From NCBI RefSeq assembly GCF_003054285.1, contig NZ_QBKS01000001.1:1426001-1490000 (forward strand): a stretch of DNA of 64,000 nt. The letters run 5' to 3'. This document shows positions 17,286 through 26,735 of this stretch, in pieces (the stretch's first letter is position 1; each line of letters starts with the position of its first letter). This DNA comes from Litoreibacter ponti. GTDB taxonomy: Bacteria; Pseudomonadota; Alphaproteobacteria; Rhodobacterales; Rhodobacteraceae. The position numbers were made by a program, and so were the translations under genes. A model generated the notes under the pieces. That model saw only the letters and a program-made list of their open reading frames with translations. It searched no databases and was not told where the DNA came from.

Positions 17286-20200
17286 TCACGCAGAGACCTC
17301 GGCCAAGAGCTGCGCATTGCCACCCGACGCGGTGGTGTCAATGCAAACATGGCGCTCGGCCAGCGTGTCGCAGGGCCGGGGCGTGTCGGTGATCAGCTGC
17401 AGGATCGGGCCGTCACGCCCAGCGAGCGTTTGCCGGATCTCGCGCGCTGTCTTTGCATCGCCCCACCACAGCACACCTGCGATACCGTCGCGATCCGCCT
17501 GTTCCGGCGTGCCTTCGATCGCGACGCCGCCTGCGGCCTGCACCGCATCCATCTGTGCCTGCACATCGGGGCCTGCACACAGGAACGGCGCGCGCGGCGC
17601 GGCGGAGAGGCGGTTGGTCTCGCCCGTGGGCCCAGGCATGTCTTGCGGCTCAGACCGGGCGGCAAACCCCTGCGTCCCCGTCGTGAACTTGTGCATGTAG
17701 AGCGGTCCGCCCGCCTTCGGCCCCGTACCAGACAGCCCCTCGCCTCCGAAAGGCTGGGAGCCGACAACAGCGCCAATCTGGTTTCGATTGACGTAGAGAT
17801 TGCCCGCCTCGATGCGGTCCACGATCTCTTGCACGCGGTCGTCAATGCGGGTGTGCAGGCCGAAGGTCAGCCCGTACCCCGTCGCGTTGATGTCATCGAT
17901 GACACGGTCGAGCGCCTCGGCGCTGAACGTCGCGATGTTAAGGACGGGGCCAAAGATTTCCTCGCGCATCTGGGCGATGCTGTCGACGCGGATCATCGCG
18001 GGGGCGACGTAGGTTCCCTGCCCCGGGGTCTCGAGCTGGTGCAAAACCCGGCCTTCGGCGCGTGCGGCCTCGATATAATCCGCGATCTTGGCGCGTGCGG
18101 CCTCGTCGATGATCGGGCCGACATCGGTCCGCGTCTCCCACGGCGCGCCGACATGCAGGGCGTCCATTGCGCCCTTGAGCATTTCGATCAGCTTGTCGGC
18201 CACGTCCTCCTGCACGTAGAGGCATCGCAGGGCGGAGCAGCGCTGCCCCGCCGATTGGAAGGCGGAGGCGATGATATCGCGCGTCGCCTGCTCTGGCAGC
18301 GCGGTGCTGTCCACGATCATCGCGTTAAGCCCGCCAGTCTCGGCGATCAGCGGCGCGGTCGGGTTGCCCGTCTCGGCCATGCTGCGATGGATGCGCATTG
18401 CCGTCGCGGTCGAGCCGGTGAAACATACGCCATCGACGCGCGGATCGGCGGTCAGCGCGGCTCCAATCTCGCCGCCGCCGGGCAGCAGTTGCAGCGCTGT
18501 GCGCGGCACGCCAGCCTCGTGCAGAAGCGACACGGCCAGTTGGGCGATCAGGGGCGTCTGCTCGGCCGGTTTGGCCAAGACGGCGTTGCCCGCGGCCAGT
18601 GCAGCTGCAATCTGGCCCGTGAAAATCGCGAGCGGGAAGTTCCATGGCGAGATGCAAACGAAGCGTCCGCGTGCAGGGCTGGTCATTGTCCCGATCTGGC
18701 CCGCGTAGTAGCGCAGAAAGTCGACCGCCTCACGCAGCTCGCCGATGCAGTCCGGCATGGTCTTGCCCGCCTCGCGCGCCAGAAGTGCGAAGATGCGCCC
18801 GTAATTCGCCTCATAGAGATCGGCGGCGCGGCGCAGGGTGGCCGCGCGGTCTTGCGGCGATGCGTCCCAAGGTTCTGCGGCCGCGATGGCGGCAGCGGCG
18901 TCCTCCGGCGCCGCCAAACGAACTGTGCCGACGTGATCGGCGGGCGTGGATGGAGAGGTGATGCGCTGCTCGTCCGCACCTTTCTGTGCGCATGCCAGCA
19001 GAGGCGTGGCTTCGAAGACCGTTTCCGCAAATGGCGTGCGGGCAGCGTAGATTTCGGCCATCTCCAACGGATCGGTCCAGTCCCAGCCCCGCGAATTGGC
19101 CCGGTCGCAGAAGATCGCGTCTGGAAGGGTCACTGCCGGGAAGCTCAGATCGTCGATCTCCTCGAACGGATCGGAGGCGACGACCTCGGCCGGTACATCC
19201 TCGTCCACGATCTGGTTGACGAAAGAGCTGTTTGCGCCGTTTTCCAGCAGCCGCCGCACCAAGTAGGCCAACAGGTCCTCGTGAGCCCCCACCGGCGCGT
19301 AGATGCGGCAACGGGTCTTGCGCGAGGCCAGCACGATATCGTGGAGCCGCTCGCCCATGCCATGCAGGCGCTGAAACTCGAACGCGTCGCGATCCGTGCT
19401 CATGTCGAGGATCGCCGCAACCGTATGGGCGTTGTGGGTGGCGAATTGCGGGTAGATGCGGTCGGTCAGCCCCAGCAGCTTGCGCGCGTTGGCGATGTAG
19501 CTAACATCGGTGGCGGGCTTGTGGGTGAAGACCGGGAATCCCTTGAGGCCAAGCACCTGCGCGCGCTTGATCTCGGTGTCCCAATAGGCACCTTTGACGA
19601 GCCGGATCATGATCTTGCGATCCAGCCGCTCGGCCAACGCGTAGAGCCAGTCTATCACAAACGACGCGCGGGGCCCGTAGGCCTGCACAACCACGCCAAA
19701 TCCGTGCCACCCCATGAGCTTGGGATCAGACAGAGCGGCCTCGATCACGTCGAGCGACAGGTCCAGCCGGTCGGCCTCCTCCGCATCGATGTTCAGGCCA
19801 ACGCCCGCTTCTGCCGCGATATGCAACAGCTCCGTCAAGCGCGGCACGAGGGTCTCCAGAACCGCGTCGCGGTGCGGGGCCTCGTAGCGCGGGAAGAGCG
19901 CCGAGAGCTTGACGGAGATGCCGGGATTGTCGCGGATATCGCTGTGCTTTGCCGCCTTGGCAATGGCGTGCAGCGCGTCGCGATAGGCGGCGAGGTAATC
20001 AAGCGCGTCGGCGTCGGTGCGCGCGGCCTCGCCCAGCATGTCGTAGGAATAGGTGTACCCTTTCGCCTCCATCCCGGAGGCGCGGTCCATCGCCTTGGCG
20101 ATCGTCTCGCCAAGAACAAATTGGCGGCCCATCTCCTTCATCGCGCGGGCCACGGCCGTCCGAATGACTGGCTCACCCAACCGCTTGACCATGCCGGTGA

Positions 20201-20633
20201 TCTGCCCGGCAATTCCGGGGCGCTCGTCATCCAATACCTTGCCCGTCAGCATCAACGCCCAGGTCGAGGCATTGACCAGCGAGGAGTGGGAATGGCCCAG
20301 ATGTTTGCCCCAATCCGACGGCGCGATCTTGTCTTCGATCAGGGCGTCCATGGTGTCAGCGTCGGGCACGCGCAGCAAAGCCTCCGCGAGGCACATCAAG
20401 GCAACGCCCTCGTCGGTCGACAGACCATATTCGGCCAGAAAGACCTCCATCAGCCCCGGCTTGGCGGAATTTCTGATCTCGCGCACCAGATCGGCCCCGG
20501 AGGCTGCGATGCGAGCGCGGTCCTCTGCCGACAGCCCGGCCATCGCGATCAAACGCGCCAGCACCTTGCGCTCGTCGGGCAGCATGTGGGCCCTCATTTC
20601 GTGGCGCAGGTCAATATGGGCTTGGCGGGACAT
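17286..20633 (-). CDS. putA: Bifunctional proline dehydrogenase / glutamate semialdehyde dehydrogenase
   Basis: 1115 residues from the ATG at 20633, preceded by AGGAG. Proline dehydrogenase barrel: RLVKGAYWDTEIKRAQ and, later, EFQRLHGMGERLH and the RR pair in LVRRLLENGANSSF bind FAD and proline. Aldehyde dehydrogenase: FTGSTATAMRI, catalytic Glu in AETGGLNAMI and catalytic Cys in SAGQRCSAL. Oxidises proline to glutamate with electrons to quinone and NAD. It lacks the N-terminal ribbon-helix-helix repressor domain of E. coli PutA, in keeping with a separate regulator divergently encoded next door. Confidence 0.96.
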   Translation of the reverse strand: MSRQAHIDLRHEMRAHMLPDERKVLARLIAMAGLSAEDRARIAASGADLVREIRNSAKPGLMEVFLAEYGLSTDEGVALMCLAEALLRVPDADTMDALIEDKIAPSDWGKHLGHSHSSLVNASTWALMLTGKVLDDERPGIAGQITGMVKRLGEPVIRTAVARAMKEMGRQFVLGETIAKAMDRASGMEAKGYTYSYDMLGEAARTDADALDYLAAYRDALHAIAKAAKHSDIRDNPGISVKLSALFPRYEAPHRDAVLETLVPRLTELLHIAAEAGVGLNIDAEEADRLDLSLDVIEAALSDPKLMGWHGFGVVVQAYGPRASFVIDWLYALAERLDRKIMIRLVKGAYWDTEIKRAQVLGLKGFPVFTHKPATDVSYIANARKLLGLTDRIYPQFATHNAHTVAAILDMSTDRDAFEFQRLHGMGERLHDIVLASRKTRCRIYAPVGAHEDLLAYLVRRLLENGANSSFVNQIVDEDVPAEVVASDPFEEIDDLSFPAVTLPDAIFCDRANSRGWDWTDPLEMAEIYAARTPFAETVFEATPLLACAQKGADEQRITSPSTPADHVGTVRLAAPEDAAAAIAAAEPWDASPQDRAATLRRAADLYEANYGRIFALLAREAGKTMPDCIGELREAVDFLRYYAGQIGTMTSPARGRFVCISPWNFPLAIFTGQIAAALAAGNAVLAKPAEQTPLIAQLAVSLLHEAGVPRTALQLLPGGGEIGAALTADPRVDGVCFTGSTATAMRIHRSMAETGNPTAPLIAETGGLNAMIVDSTALPEQATRDIIASAFQSAGQRCSALRCLYVQEDVADKLIEMLKGAMDALHVGAPWETRTDVGPIIDEAARAKIADYIEAARAEGRVLHQLETPGQGTYVAPAMIRVDSIAQMREEIFGPVLNIATFSAEALDRVIDDINATGYGLTFGLHTRIDDRVQEIVDRIEAGNLYVNRNQIGAVVGSQPFGGEGLSGTGPKAGGPLYMHKFTTGTQGFAARSEPQDMPGPTGETNRLSAAPRAPFLCAGPDVQAQMDAVQAAGGVAIEGTPEQADRDGIAGVLWWGDAKTAREIRQTLAGRDGPILQLITDTPRPCDTLAERHVCIDTTASGGNAQLLAEVSA

Positions 20634-20753
20634 GGGGCAGCTCCTATGCGAAAGGCCATTTGCCTTATCATAACTTTTGTTTTGCAAATTTTACACCTTG
20701 ATGTAGAGGATCACCTCACTTCCTTCCCGCAATCACAGCAAAGGACGGGCTAA
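20634..20753. promoter_or_regulatory. Divergent promoter region of putA and the Lrp-type regulator
   Basis: 120 bases between two divergent starts, AT-rich in the middle (aacttttgttttgcaaatttt at about 20671-20691, split here by eye). This is where an Lrp-family activator would bind; I see AT-rich, imperfect dyads but no exact site. Confidence 0.45.
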
Positions 20754-21209
20754 ATGGCTGAAGAGCTTGATGGGTACGACACCGCGATTCTGAAGGCGGT
20801 CTCGTCACAAGGGCGGATCACGGTCACGGATCTGGCCGAGAAGATCAATCTGTCCAAATCCCCTACCCAGACGCGGTTGCGGCGGCTGGAAAAGGCCGGC
20901 TACATTCGCGGCTACACCGCACAACTGAACGCAGTGAAGCTCGGTCTTGCGCATATCGCCTTCGTTGAAGTGAAGCTCGAAGACACCCGCGAGGCGGCCC
21001 TGAAGGCGTTCAATCAGGCGGTGATCAGCGTGCCGGAGATCGAGCAGTGCCATATGATCGCGGGCAAGTTCGACTACCTCTTGAAGGTGCGCACGTCGGA
21101 TATGCACAGCTACCGCCGGGTGCTGGGGGAGCGGATCAGCGCCTTGCCCCATGTCGCGCACACCTCCACCCATGTGGTGATGGAAGCGGTGAAGGAAGAC
21201 GCGCTCTAA
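20754..21209 (+). CDS. putR: Lrp/AsnC family regulator, probable PutR
   Basis: 151 residues. N-terminal winged helix (LDGYDTAILKAVSSQGRIT and ITVTDLAEKINLSKSPTQTR with the recognition helix at 37-48), C-terminal RAM ligand domain (FVEVKLED, CHMIAGKFDYLLKVRTSD). Divergent from putA, the standard place of PutR, which activates putA when proline is present. Confidence 0.85.
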   Translation: MAEELDGYDTAILKAVSSQGRITVTDLAEKINLSKSPTQTRLRRLEKAGYIRGYTAQLNAVKLGLAHIAFVEVKLEDTREAALKAFNQAVISVPEIEQCHMIAGKFDYLLKVRTSDMHSYRRVLGERISALPHVAHTSTHVVMEAVKEDAL

Positions 21210-21781
21210 TTGCCGAAGACAAACATCCAGATGATCACCGGCGACAGCTGAAGCGCCGCCGCGGTGGTGATCGCCGCGCGCGGAAGCGGCGTGGCAAACC
21301 TGCGCCACAGGATCACGAGGGCCGCGAGACACATCAGTGTCTCCAACGGGCCGATGATGGCCGCCCCATGCGCGCGGTCCCAGTAACTGAACGGGCTGTC
21401 AAATATCCAATCCGACAGCGGCCAGAAATGCGGCCGCCCGTCGCCCGCATGCAGCGGAAAGTCCAGCGCGAGATGCAACAGCGCCGCTCCGCAAAGGGCT
21501 ACGGCCCATTCCCGTTTCAGCCACAGGGCGAACCCCAGCAGCGCGCCCCAGATCAGGAAGGAATTGTCGACCGAAAACACCGCCATCCACTCCGGCGAGT
21601 AGTAGTATTGCCCGAAGACCACGCGCGCGTCGGTGCCCAGCACCAAAAGGTGCCATCCGGCCATCGCATAAAGCGAAACATCGGGCAAAAGCGCGCCAAG
21701 GAGAGCCGCCGCCGTGACCTTGCGTTCGCCGGGCCGGGCGAAGGCCGCGGCCCCGAAGATCAGGTGAGCTGGGGTGTTCAT
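21206..21781 (-). CDS. Membrane protein, DUF457/YdjM-like metal-dependent hydrolase type
   Basis: 191 residues with about five membrane segments. It begins MNTPAHLIFGAAAFARPG, and has LPDVS and a HLALDFPLHAGDGRPHFWPL block with several His and Asp that could bind metal, as in inner-membrane hydrolases of the YdjM/LexA-regulated type. Role unknown. Converges with the Lrp-type gene (4-base overlap) and is divergent from cobQ. Confidence 0.6.
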   Translation of the reverse strand: MNTPAHLIFGAAAFARPGERKVTAAALLGALLPDVSLYAMAGWHLLVLGTDARVVFGQYYYSPEWMAVFSVDNSFLIWGALLGFALWLKREWAVALCGAALLHLALDFPLHAGDGRPHFWPLSDWIFDSPFSYWDRAHGAAIIGPLETLMCLAALVILWRRFATPLPRAAITTAAALQLSPVIIWMFVFGN

Positions 21782-21836
21782 GGGCCTTTACTTCCTGAGC
21801 GGGGGGCGGCATCTCAGAGCAGCTTAGGAGGGCGGG

Positions 21837-23297
21837 ATGACCAAGGCAATCATGGTGCAGGGCGCGGGCTCGAATGTCGGCAAATCCATGGTCGTGGCCG
21901 GGCTGTGCCGCCTGTTCAGCCGCCGCGGGATGACCGTCCGCCCGTTCAAGCCGCAAAACATGTCAAACAACGCCGCTGTCACCTCGGACGGGGGGGAAAT
22001 CGGCCGCGCGCAGGCGCTGCAGGCTCTGGCCTGCGGCGTGGCCCCGCACACCGATATGAACCCGGTGCTGTTGAAACCCGAAAGCGAGATCGGCGCGCAA
22101 GTGATCGTGCAGGGCAAACGGTTTGCGACCCTCAAGGCGCGAGACTATGCGCAGGCCAAGCCTACGCTTCTGGGCAAATGCGTCGAAAGCTATCGGCGTC
22201 TGGCAGCGGACTGCGATCTGGTGGTGATTGAAGGCGCGGGCAGCCCTGCCGAGATCAATCTGCGCGCGGGCGACATCGCCAATATGGGCTTTGCAGAGGC
22301 GGTCGACGCGCCGGTCCTGTTGGTCGGTGACATAGACCGCGGCGGCGTCATCGCGCAGCTTGTCGGGACCTACGCGATCCTGCCGGAGACCGACCGGGAC
22401 CGGATCAAGGGCTTCATGATCAACAAGTTCCGCGGGGACGTGTCACTCTTTGACGATGGCTTAACCGAGATTGCGAACCGCACCGGCTGGACCTCCGCCG
22501 GGGTGCTTCCGTGGTTCAAGGATGCGTGGCGACTGCCAGCCGAGGACGTGATGGATATCACCTCCAACGCAAAGGCGGAGGGGCTCAAAATCGCGGTGCC
22601 GAAGCTGTCCCGCATTGCTAATTTCGATGATCTCGACCCGCTTGCGATGGAGCCCGGCGTCTCGGTCGAGATTATCGAGCCCGGCCGCCACCTGCCCGGA
22701 GACGCGGACCTTGTTCTGATCCCCGGATCGAAATCCACCATCGGCGATCTTGCCGATTTCCGCGCACAGGGCTGGGACACGGATCTGTTCGCCCATGTGC
22801 GGCGCGGCGGGCATGTTCTTGGGATTTGCGGGGGGTATCAGATGCTTGGTCGGATCGTCTCTGACCCGCAGGGGATCGAGGGCGCGCCCGGCTCGGTGCC
22901 CGGCCTAGGATTGCTTGACGTCACGACGGTCATGGCGCCGCATAAGCATCTGGCGGAGGTCGAAGGTTCTCATCCGGCCAGCGGTGCCGTCGTGACCGGC
23001 TATGAGATCCATATTGGGGAGACCGGCGGCCCCGATTGCGCGCGTTCCTGGCTGGAGATCGAAGGACGCGCGACGGGTGCCGCATCAGCCGACGGTCGGA
23101 TCAAAGGATGCTATCTGCATGGCATATTCGTGTCCGACGGGTTCCGGGGCGCATATCTCGAAAGTCTTGGCGGCACGTCTGAGGTTGGAAACTACGGCGC
23201 GGCGGTCGAGGACACGCTTGATACCTTGGCCGATCATCTCGAACAGCATCTCGACATCGAGGCCCTACTTGGGCTCGCCACCGACATTCCGGACTGA
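21837..23297 (+). CDS. cobQ: Cobyric acid synthase
   Basis: 486 residues. The N-terminus VQGAGSNVGKSMVVAGLCRL is the ATP-binding P-loop of the dethiobiotin-synthetase fold, followed by PQNMSNNAAVTSDGGEIGRA. The C-terminal part is a class I glutamine amidotransferase: GICGGYQMLG holds the catalytic Cys and the His near YEIHIGETGG. It amidates four carboxylates of adenosyl-cobyrinic acid diamide in B12 synthesis. Strong ribosome site AGGAGG before 21837. No other cob genes are in the window. Confidence 0.95.
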   Translation: MTKAIMVQGAGSNVGKSMVVAGLCRLFSRRGMTVRPFKPQNMSNNAAVTSDGGEIGRAQALQALACGVAPHTDMNPVLLKPESEIGAQVIVQGKRFATLKARDYAQAKPTLLGKCVESYRRLAADCDLVVIEGAGSPAEINLRAGDIANMGFAEAVDAPVLLVGDIDRGGVIAQLVGTYAILPETDRDRIKGFMINKFRGDVSLFDDGLTEIANRTGWTSAGVLPWFKDAWRLPAEDVMDITSNAKAEGLKIAVPKLSRIANFDDLDPLAMEPGVSVEIIEPGRHLPGDADLVLIPGSKSTIGDLADFRAQGWDTDLFAHVRRGGHVLGICGGYQMLGRIVSDPQGIEGAPGSVPGLGLLDVTTVMAPHKHLAEVEGSHPASGAVVTGYEIHIGETGGPDCARSWLEIEGRATGAASADGRIKGCYLHGIFVSDGFRGAYLESLGGTSEVGNYGAAVEDTLDTLADHLEQHLDIEALLGLATDIPD

Positions 23298-23314
23298 CGA
23301 TCTAAGGGTTTGGC

Positions 23315-24289
23315 CTAGTCGAATTCGCGCGTCAGCATCGCGCGGTGGATTTCACGGCGAACGAGCTTGCGCACGTTGCGAGTGATCTTTTCGCCAAGCT
23401 CGCCGGTCAGCTCTTCCCGGACGATCTGTGCCACGAGATCACGCAAGGCATCTTCATCGATCAGCCCTTCGTCGAAATCACCAAGGCTCGGGCCGTCCTC
23501 AAGCTCCGCCTCATCTGCATCAATGACCGATGCCGCTGCGGCGCTTGCGAATTCCGCTTCTTCGACCAAGCTTTCCTCGTCCGGGTCGGTGGCATCGTCT
23601 TCGACGGTCTCTGCCTCTTCGACGTTCCATATTTCCGGCTCATCGTCCGGCAGCTCTTCGGCGTCCTCGAATTCGTCCTCCTCGGACGGCGTTTCGAAGT
23701 CCTGTTCGGGTGATGCTTCCGCCACCTCCTCGTGATCCGCGTCGTCGATATCCGCGTGACCGGCCGAAATCCAATCCGGCGTGTCGATCTCATCAGCGGC
23801 CACCGTATTGTCCGCGACGATTTGCGGCGACCAGCCTTCGCTGGGGCGATCTGATGTGGCGTCGTCCTGATCGTTCTCCTCTTCGGTGGCGACTTCAGGC
23901 GCCTCCTCTGCAACATCATCGCGTGGGGTCAGGCTGTCGTGGCGGATGAAATCAACGATGGGCGTCTCGCCCTCGGTTTCGTCATCCTCGTAATACTCAT
24001 CTGCACCCGCGATGGAGGGCCAGTCGATCCCGTCCTGCTCGCCCTCTTCCGTGGAAACAGCCTCGCGCAAATTGGTCATCTCGGAGGCCTCGGGCAGCTC
24101 AACGTCGTCTTCGCGATCGTTGTTCACACGTTGCTCGGAAGTCAGAACAAGTGCTTCCGGCGCGCGCGATTCCTCGTCCGTATCAGGTGTGTCTTCGGCG
24201 TCACGCTCATGTGCTGCGGTGTCGGACACAAGCCTGCGGATGGAGGACAATACGTCCTCGACATCGGATTTCGTCACCGAATCTGACAT
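23315..24289 (-). CDS. Acidic DUF2497-like protein
   Basis: 324 residues. Short conserved N-terminus (SDVEDVLSSIRRLVSD, 9-24), a long very acidic, low-complexity middle (about 30-265, Glu and Asp dominate) and a conserved C-terminal helix block (IDEDALRDLVAQIVREEL and KLVRREIHRAM). That architecture, two short end domains joined by a disordered acidic linker, is like the PopZ/DUF2497 polar organisers of alphaproteobacteria, but I am not certain of homology. Start at 24289 follows AGAGG with usable spacing. Convergent with cobQ. Confidence 0.6.
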   Translation of the reverse strand: MSDSVTKSDVEDVLSSIRRLVSDTAAHERDAEDTPDTDEESRAPEALVLTSEQRVNNDREDDVELPEASEMTNLREAVSTEEGEQDGIDWPSIAGADEYYEDDETEGETPIVDFIRHDSLTPRDDVAEEAPEVATEEENDQDDATSDRPSEGWSPQIVADNTVAADEIDTPDWISAGHADIDDADHEEVAEASPEQDFETPSEEDEFEDAEELPDDEPEIWNVEEAETVEDDATDPDEESLVEEAEFASAAAASVIDADEAELEDGPSLGDFDEGLIDEDALRDLVAQIVREELTGELGEKITRNVRKLVRREIHRAMLTREFD

Positions 24290-24363
24290 TTTACTCAAGC
24301 CTCTACGCGTTTTTCTTGAAGATAACCAAGCGGCAGCGGCCTGACAACAGATGCATCAATTCT

Positions 24364-25734
24364 TCAGTTTTTTTGGTAGCGCTGAAGAATACGGTTCAGC
24401 TTCTTGCCCTGCTTCGAGCTGGGGACCGGCGCGCTTTGCACCGCGTTGTAATATTCTGACGGGTCATATCGATCGACGTTCAGGCCCAACGCATCCGCCG
24501 TAAGGACCCCGACCGAGGACAGCAGGGTGTAGGCCGCGGAATAGACCTGTGTTTCGGACACGACGCGGTTGGTGCGGGCGTCGAACAGCGCCTGCTCGGC
24601 GTCAAGAACGTCGAGCGTGGTGCGCGCGCCAAGCTTGGCCTCTTCACGTACGCCTTCAAAGGCGATCCGGGCGGCACGGATCTGGCGATCCGCGGCATCG
24701 ACTTGGGCATTGGCCACGAACAGCTGCGACCATGCGTTGGCGACGCCCTGTTCGACCTGGAGCACGGTTTGGTTCAACCCTGCCTTGGCGCTGTGGACCG
24801 CGGCCAATGACTGACGCGTCAGGGCCGACAATTGCCCGCCCTGGTAGATCGGCACTGACATCGTCAGCCCGATATTGGCGGAATTGTTCGCGTTCGAGCT
24901 GTGCCCGGCAGAGCCATTGAGCGAGATCGAAGGCCGGGTCGCGGCCTTGGTCGCGGCAAAGCTCAGCTCGGCGGCCTTGATCTGGTGCTGTGCCTGATCG
25001 ATCAGCGGATTGATGCGGCGCGCCTGAGCCTTCGCAGCCTCTAACGAGCTGGGCAATTTCGGCAGGCGCGCAATCGGATCAAGTCCGCTGGCGCGACGGC
25101 CGACGGCGATCTTGTAAAGCTCTCGGCTGATCTCGAGCTGGCCTTGCGCATCCACAAGCGAGCCACGAGCCTCGGCCAGACGGGCCTCCGCTTGGGCGAC
25201 ATCGGTGCGGGTTACTTCGCCCACTTCGAACCGGTCGCGGGCGGCGCGCAGTTCTTGTGTGATCAGGCGAAGATTATTCTCACGCAACTGCACCACCCGG
25301 CCGTCGCGCAGGACCTGTAGATACGCATTCACCGCATCCAGAAGGACTTGTTGTTCCTGCTGCACAAGCGCTGCGCGCACGGCAAGCACGGTTTCCTTGG
25401 CGGCCTCAATGGTCAGCTGCGACCGGCCCGCATCCCACACCAGCAGCTGCAACGTCAGCGCGATGGAGCTGCTCAGCTGGTCGGCACCGGGCTGGACCGG
25501 ATCGCTCAGACGCAAATCTGCTTCGGCGGCGATCTGTGGCAGCAGCGCAGACAACGCGATTGCGACGTCCTCGTCATTGGCGCGTAGGGTTGCGCGTTGC
25601 TGCTCGAGGAGATTGGAATTGTTGTAGGCGGCGGTCAGCGCACTGGCGAGGCTTTCTGCGGACAGCTGGAGCGGCGCAATCGCCAGTCCGAGCGCAAAAA
25701 GCGATGTCTTGGTCAAGTTCCGTGCAGTTTTCAT
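24364..25734 (-). CDS. TolC family outer membrane channel
   Basis: 456 residues from 25734. Signal peptide (about 1-26, ending LQLSAES), then two copies of the outer-membrane efflux repeat, mainly long coiled-coil helices (such as LRAARDRFEVGEVTRTDVAQ) separated by beta-strand segments. TolC-type proteins form the exit duct of efflux pumps and type I secretion. The upstream frame to 25791 is not needed. No partner pump is adjacent. Confidence 0.88.
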   Translation of the reverse strand: MKTARNLTKTSLFALGLAIAPLQLSAESLASALTAAYNNSNLLEQQRATLRANDEDVAIALSALLPQIAAEADLRLSDPVQPGADQLSSSIALTLQLLVWDAGRSQLTIEAAKETVLAVRAALVQQEQQVLLDAVNAYLQVLRDGRVVQLRENNLRLITQELRAARDRFEVGEVTRTDVAQAEARLAEARGSLVDAQGQLEISRELYKIAVGRRASGLDPIARLPKLPSSLEAAKAQARRINPLIDQAQHQIKAAELSFAATKAATRPSISLNGSAGHSSNANNSANIGLTMSVPIYQGGQLSALTRQSLAAVHSAKAGLNQTVLQVEQGVANAWSQLFVANAQVDAADRQIRAARIAFEGVREEAKLGARTTLDVLDAEQALFDARTNRVVSETQVYSAAYTLLSSVGVLTADALGLNVDRYDPSEYYNAVQSAPVPSSKQGKKLNRILQRYQKN

Positions 25735-25807
25735 GCGGTGCCACCTTACTGGTTTCCGCCTCGACCCACTCCCCCAAACGCGCCAAGACATTGATGTTCA
25801 ATCCGTA

Positions 25808-26461
25808 CTATAGCGCGAAGGACGGCTCCGTTGCGAAACCGGGCAGCACCGGCGCGCCCGCGTTGAAGGCCAGTCGCCAACTGACACGGCCATCCGTTTT
25901 GTAGCCGACCCGCGCCTCGCTGAGTTGTCCTTCGGTAAAGATCGCACCGATCCGGCCGCCATCACGAAGCTGATCGAGCACCGCCTGCGGCACCTGAGCG
26001 ACGGCGCCTTCGATGTAGATCACATCATAGGGTCCATGCTTCGCCGCCCCGTCCGCGAGCGGTCCGGTGATGACGACAGCGTTGTCGATCCCTTCCTGCA
26101 AAAGCGCGTCTTCGGCGTCACGCGCCATAGTCTCGTCTTCTTCCAGCGCGACGACAGCGTCGGTCATATGCGCCAGCACCGCCGCCGGATACCCGAAGCC
26201 ACAGCCGATGTTGAGCACCACATCGCCGCGCTGAATATCCAGCGCGTCCAGCAGCTTGGCAAAGCTGCGCGGCTCCAGCAAAACCCGGTCCGCGCCCAGG
26301 GCGAGGTTCTCGCCCGCATAGGCCACGTGACGCTTGTTTTCGGGCACGAACGCTTCGCGGCGCACCGACAAAAGCGCGTCAATGATGGGAAACTTGGTCA
26401 CATCGGAAGGCCGCACCTGCGTGTCGACCATCATCGTGCGATTTTTGGCGTAATCGATCAT
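25808..26461 (-). CDS. Protein-L-isoaspartate O-methyltransferase family protein
   Basis: 217 residues. SAM-binding motif I LNIGCGFGYPAAVLA, N-terminal VDTQVRPSDVT and VPENKRHVAYAG blocks of the Pcm group found upstream of tolC in alphaproteobacteria. In that arrangement it may repair isoaspartyl damage, though members of this subgroup lack confirmed activity. Transcribed ahead of the tolC-type gene with a 73-base gap. Confidence 0.82.
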   Translation of the reverse strand: MIDYAKNRTMMVDTQVRPSDVTKFPIIDALLSVRREAFVPENKRHVAYAGENLALGADRVLLEPRSFAKLLDALDIQRGDVVLNIGCGFGYPAAVLAHMTDAVVALEEDETMARDAEDALLQEGIDNAVVITGPLADGAAKHGPYDVIYIEGAVAQVPQAVLDQLRDGGRIGAIFTEGQLSEARVGYKTDGRVSWRLAFNAGAPVLPGFATEPSFAL

Positions 26462-26593
26462 ACTAAACCTGGTAGTCTAGTTTCAGTTAATTTTGTGTTG
26501 CCATAGAAAGCCATGCCGGGCAACGGCCAAGTGCCGGTTGTGGGGCTTGCGTGTCCATTTTCGCTGGTCTAAGAGGCTCTCAGCGGAGGCTTC

Positions 26594-26667
26594 GGCGAGT
26601 TGGCGGAGTGGTGACGCAGCGGATTGCAAATCCGTGTACACCGGTTCGATTCCGGTACTCGCCTCCA
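26594..26667 (+). tRNA. tRNA-Cys (anticodon GCA)
   Basis: 74 bases with encoded CCA. Acceptor ggcgagt pairs with actcgcc; the anticodon loop in gattgcaaatc reads GCA; T-arm ccggttcgattccgg. It abuts the integrase gene and is the likely insertion target of the element to its right. Confidence 0.96.
26640..26667 (+). other. Probable attachment site (attL) at the 3' end of tRNA-Cys
   Basis: The T-arm and acceptor 3' part of tRNA-Cys lies 69 bases from the integrase stop codon. Tyrosine integrases of such elements usually recombine in this part of a tRNA and recreate it on insertion. The matching attR would lie beyond the right end of this window, so the exact core cannot be measured. Confidence 0.45.
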
Positions 26668-26735
26668 ATAAAATCAATGACTTGCGTCATCCTACCTCTC
26701 CTTCACTGCCATTTTTGAAACAACCGTTGAAACTT

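Noticed and set aside
16713..20753. Very long plus-strand open frame (about 1346 codons) opposite rhomboid and putA
   Set aside because: It is a mirror of GC-rich minus-strand genes whose domains are unmistakable; its translation is His/Arg-rich with no motifs.
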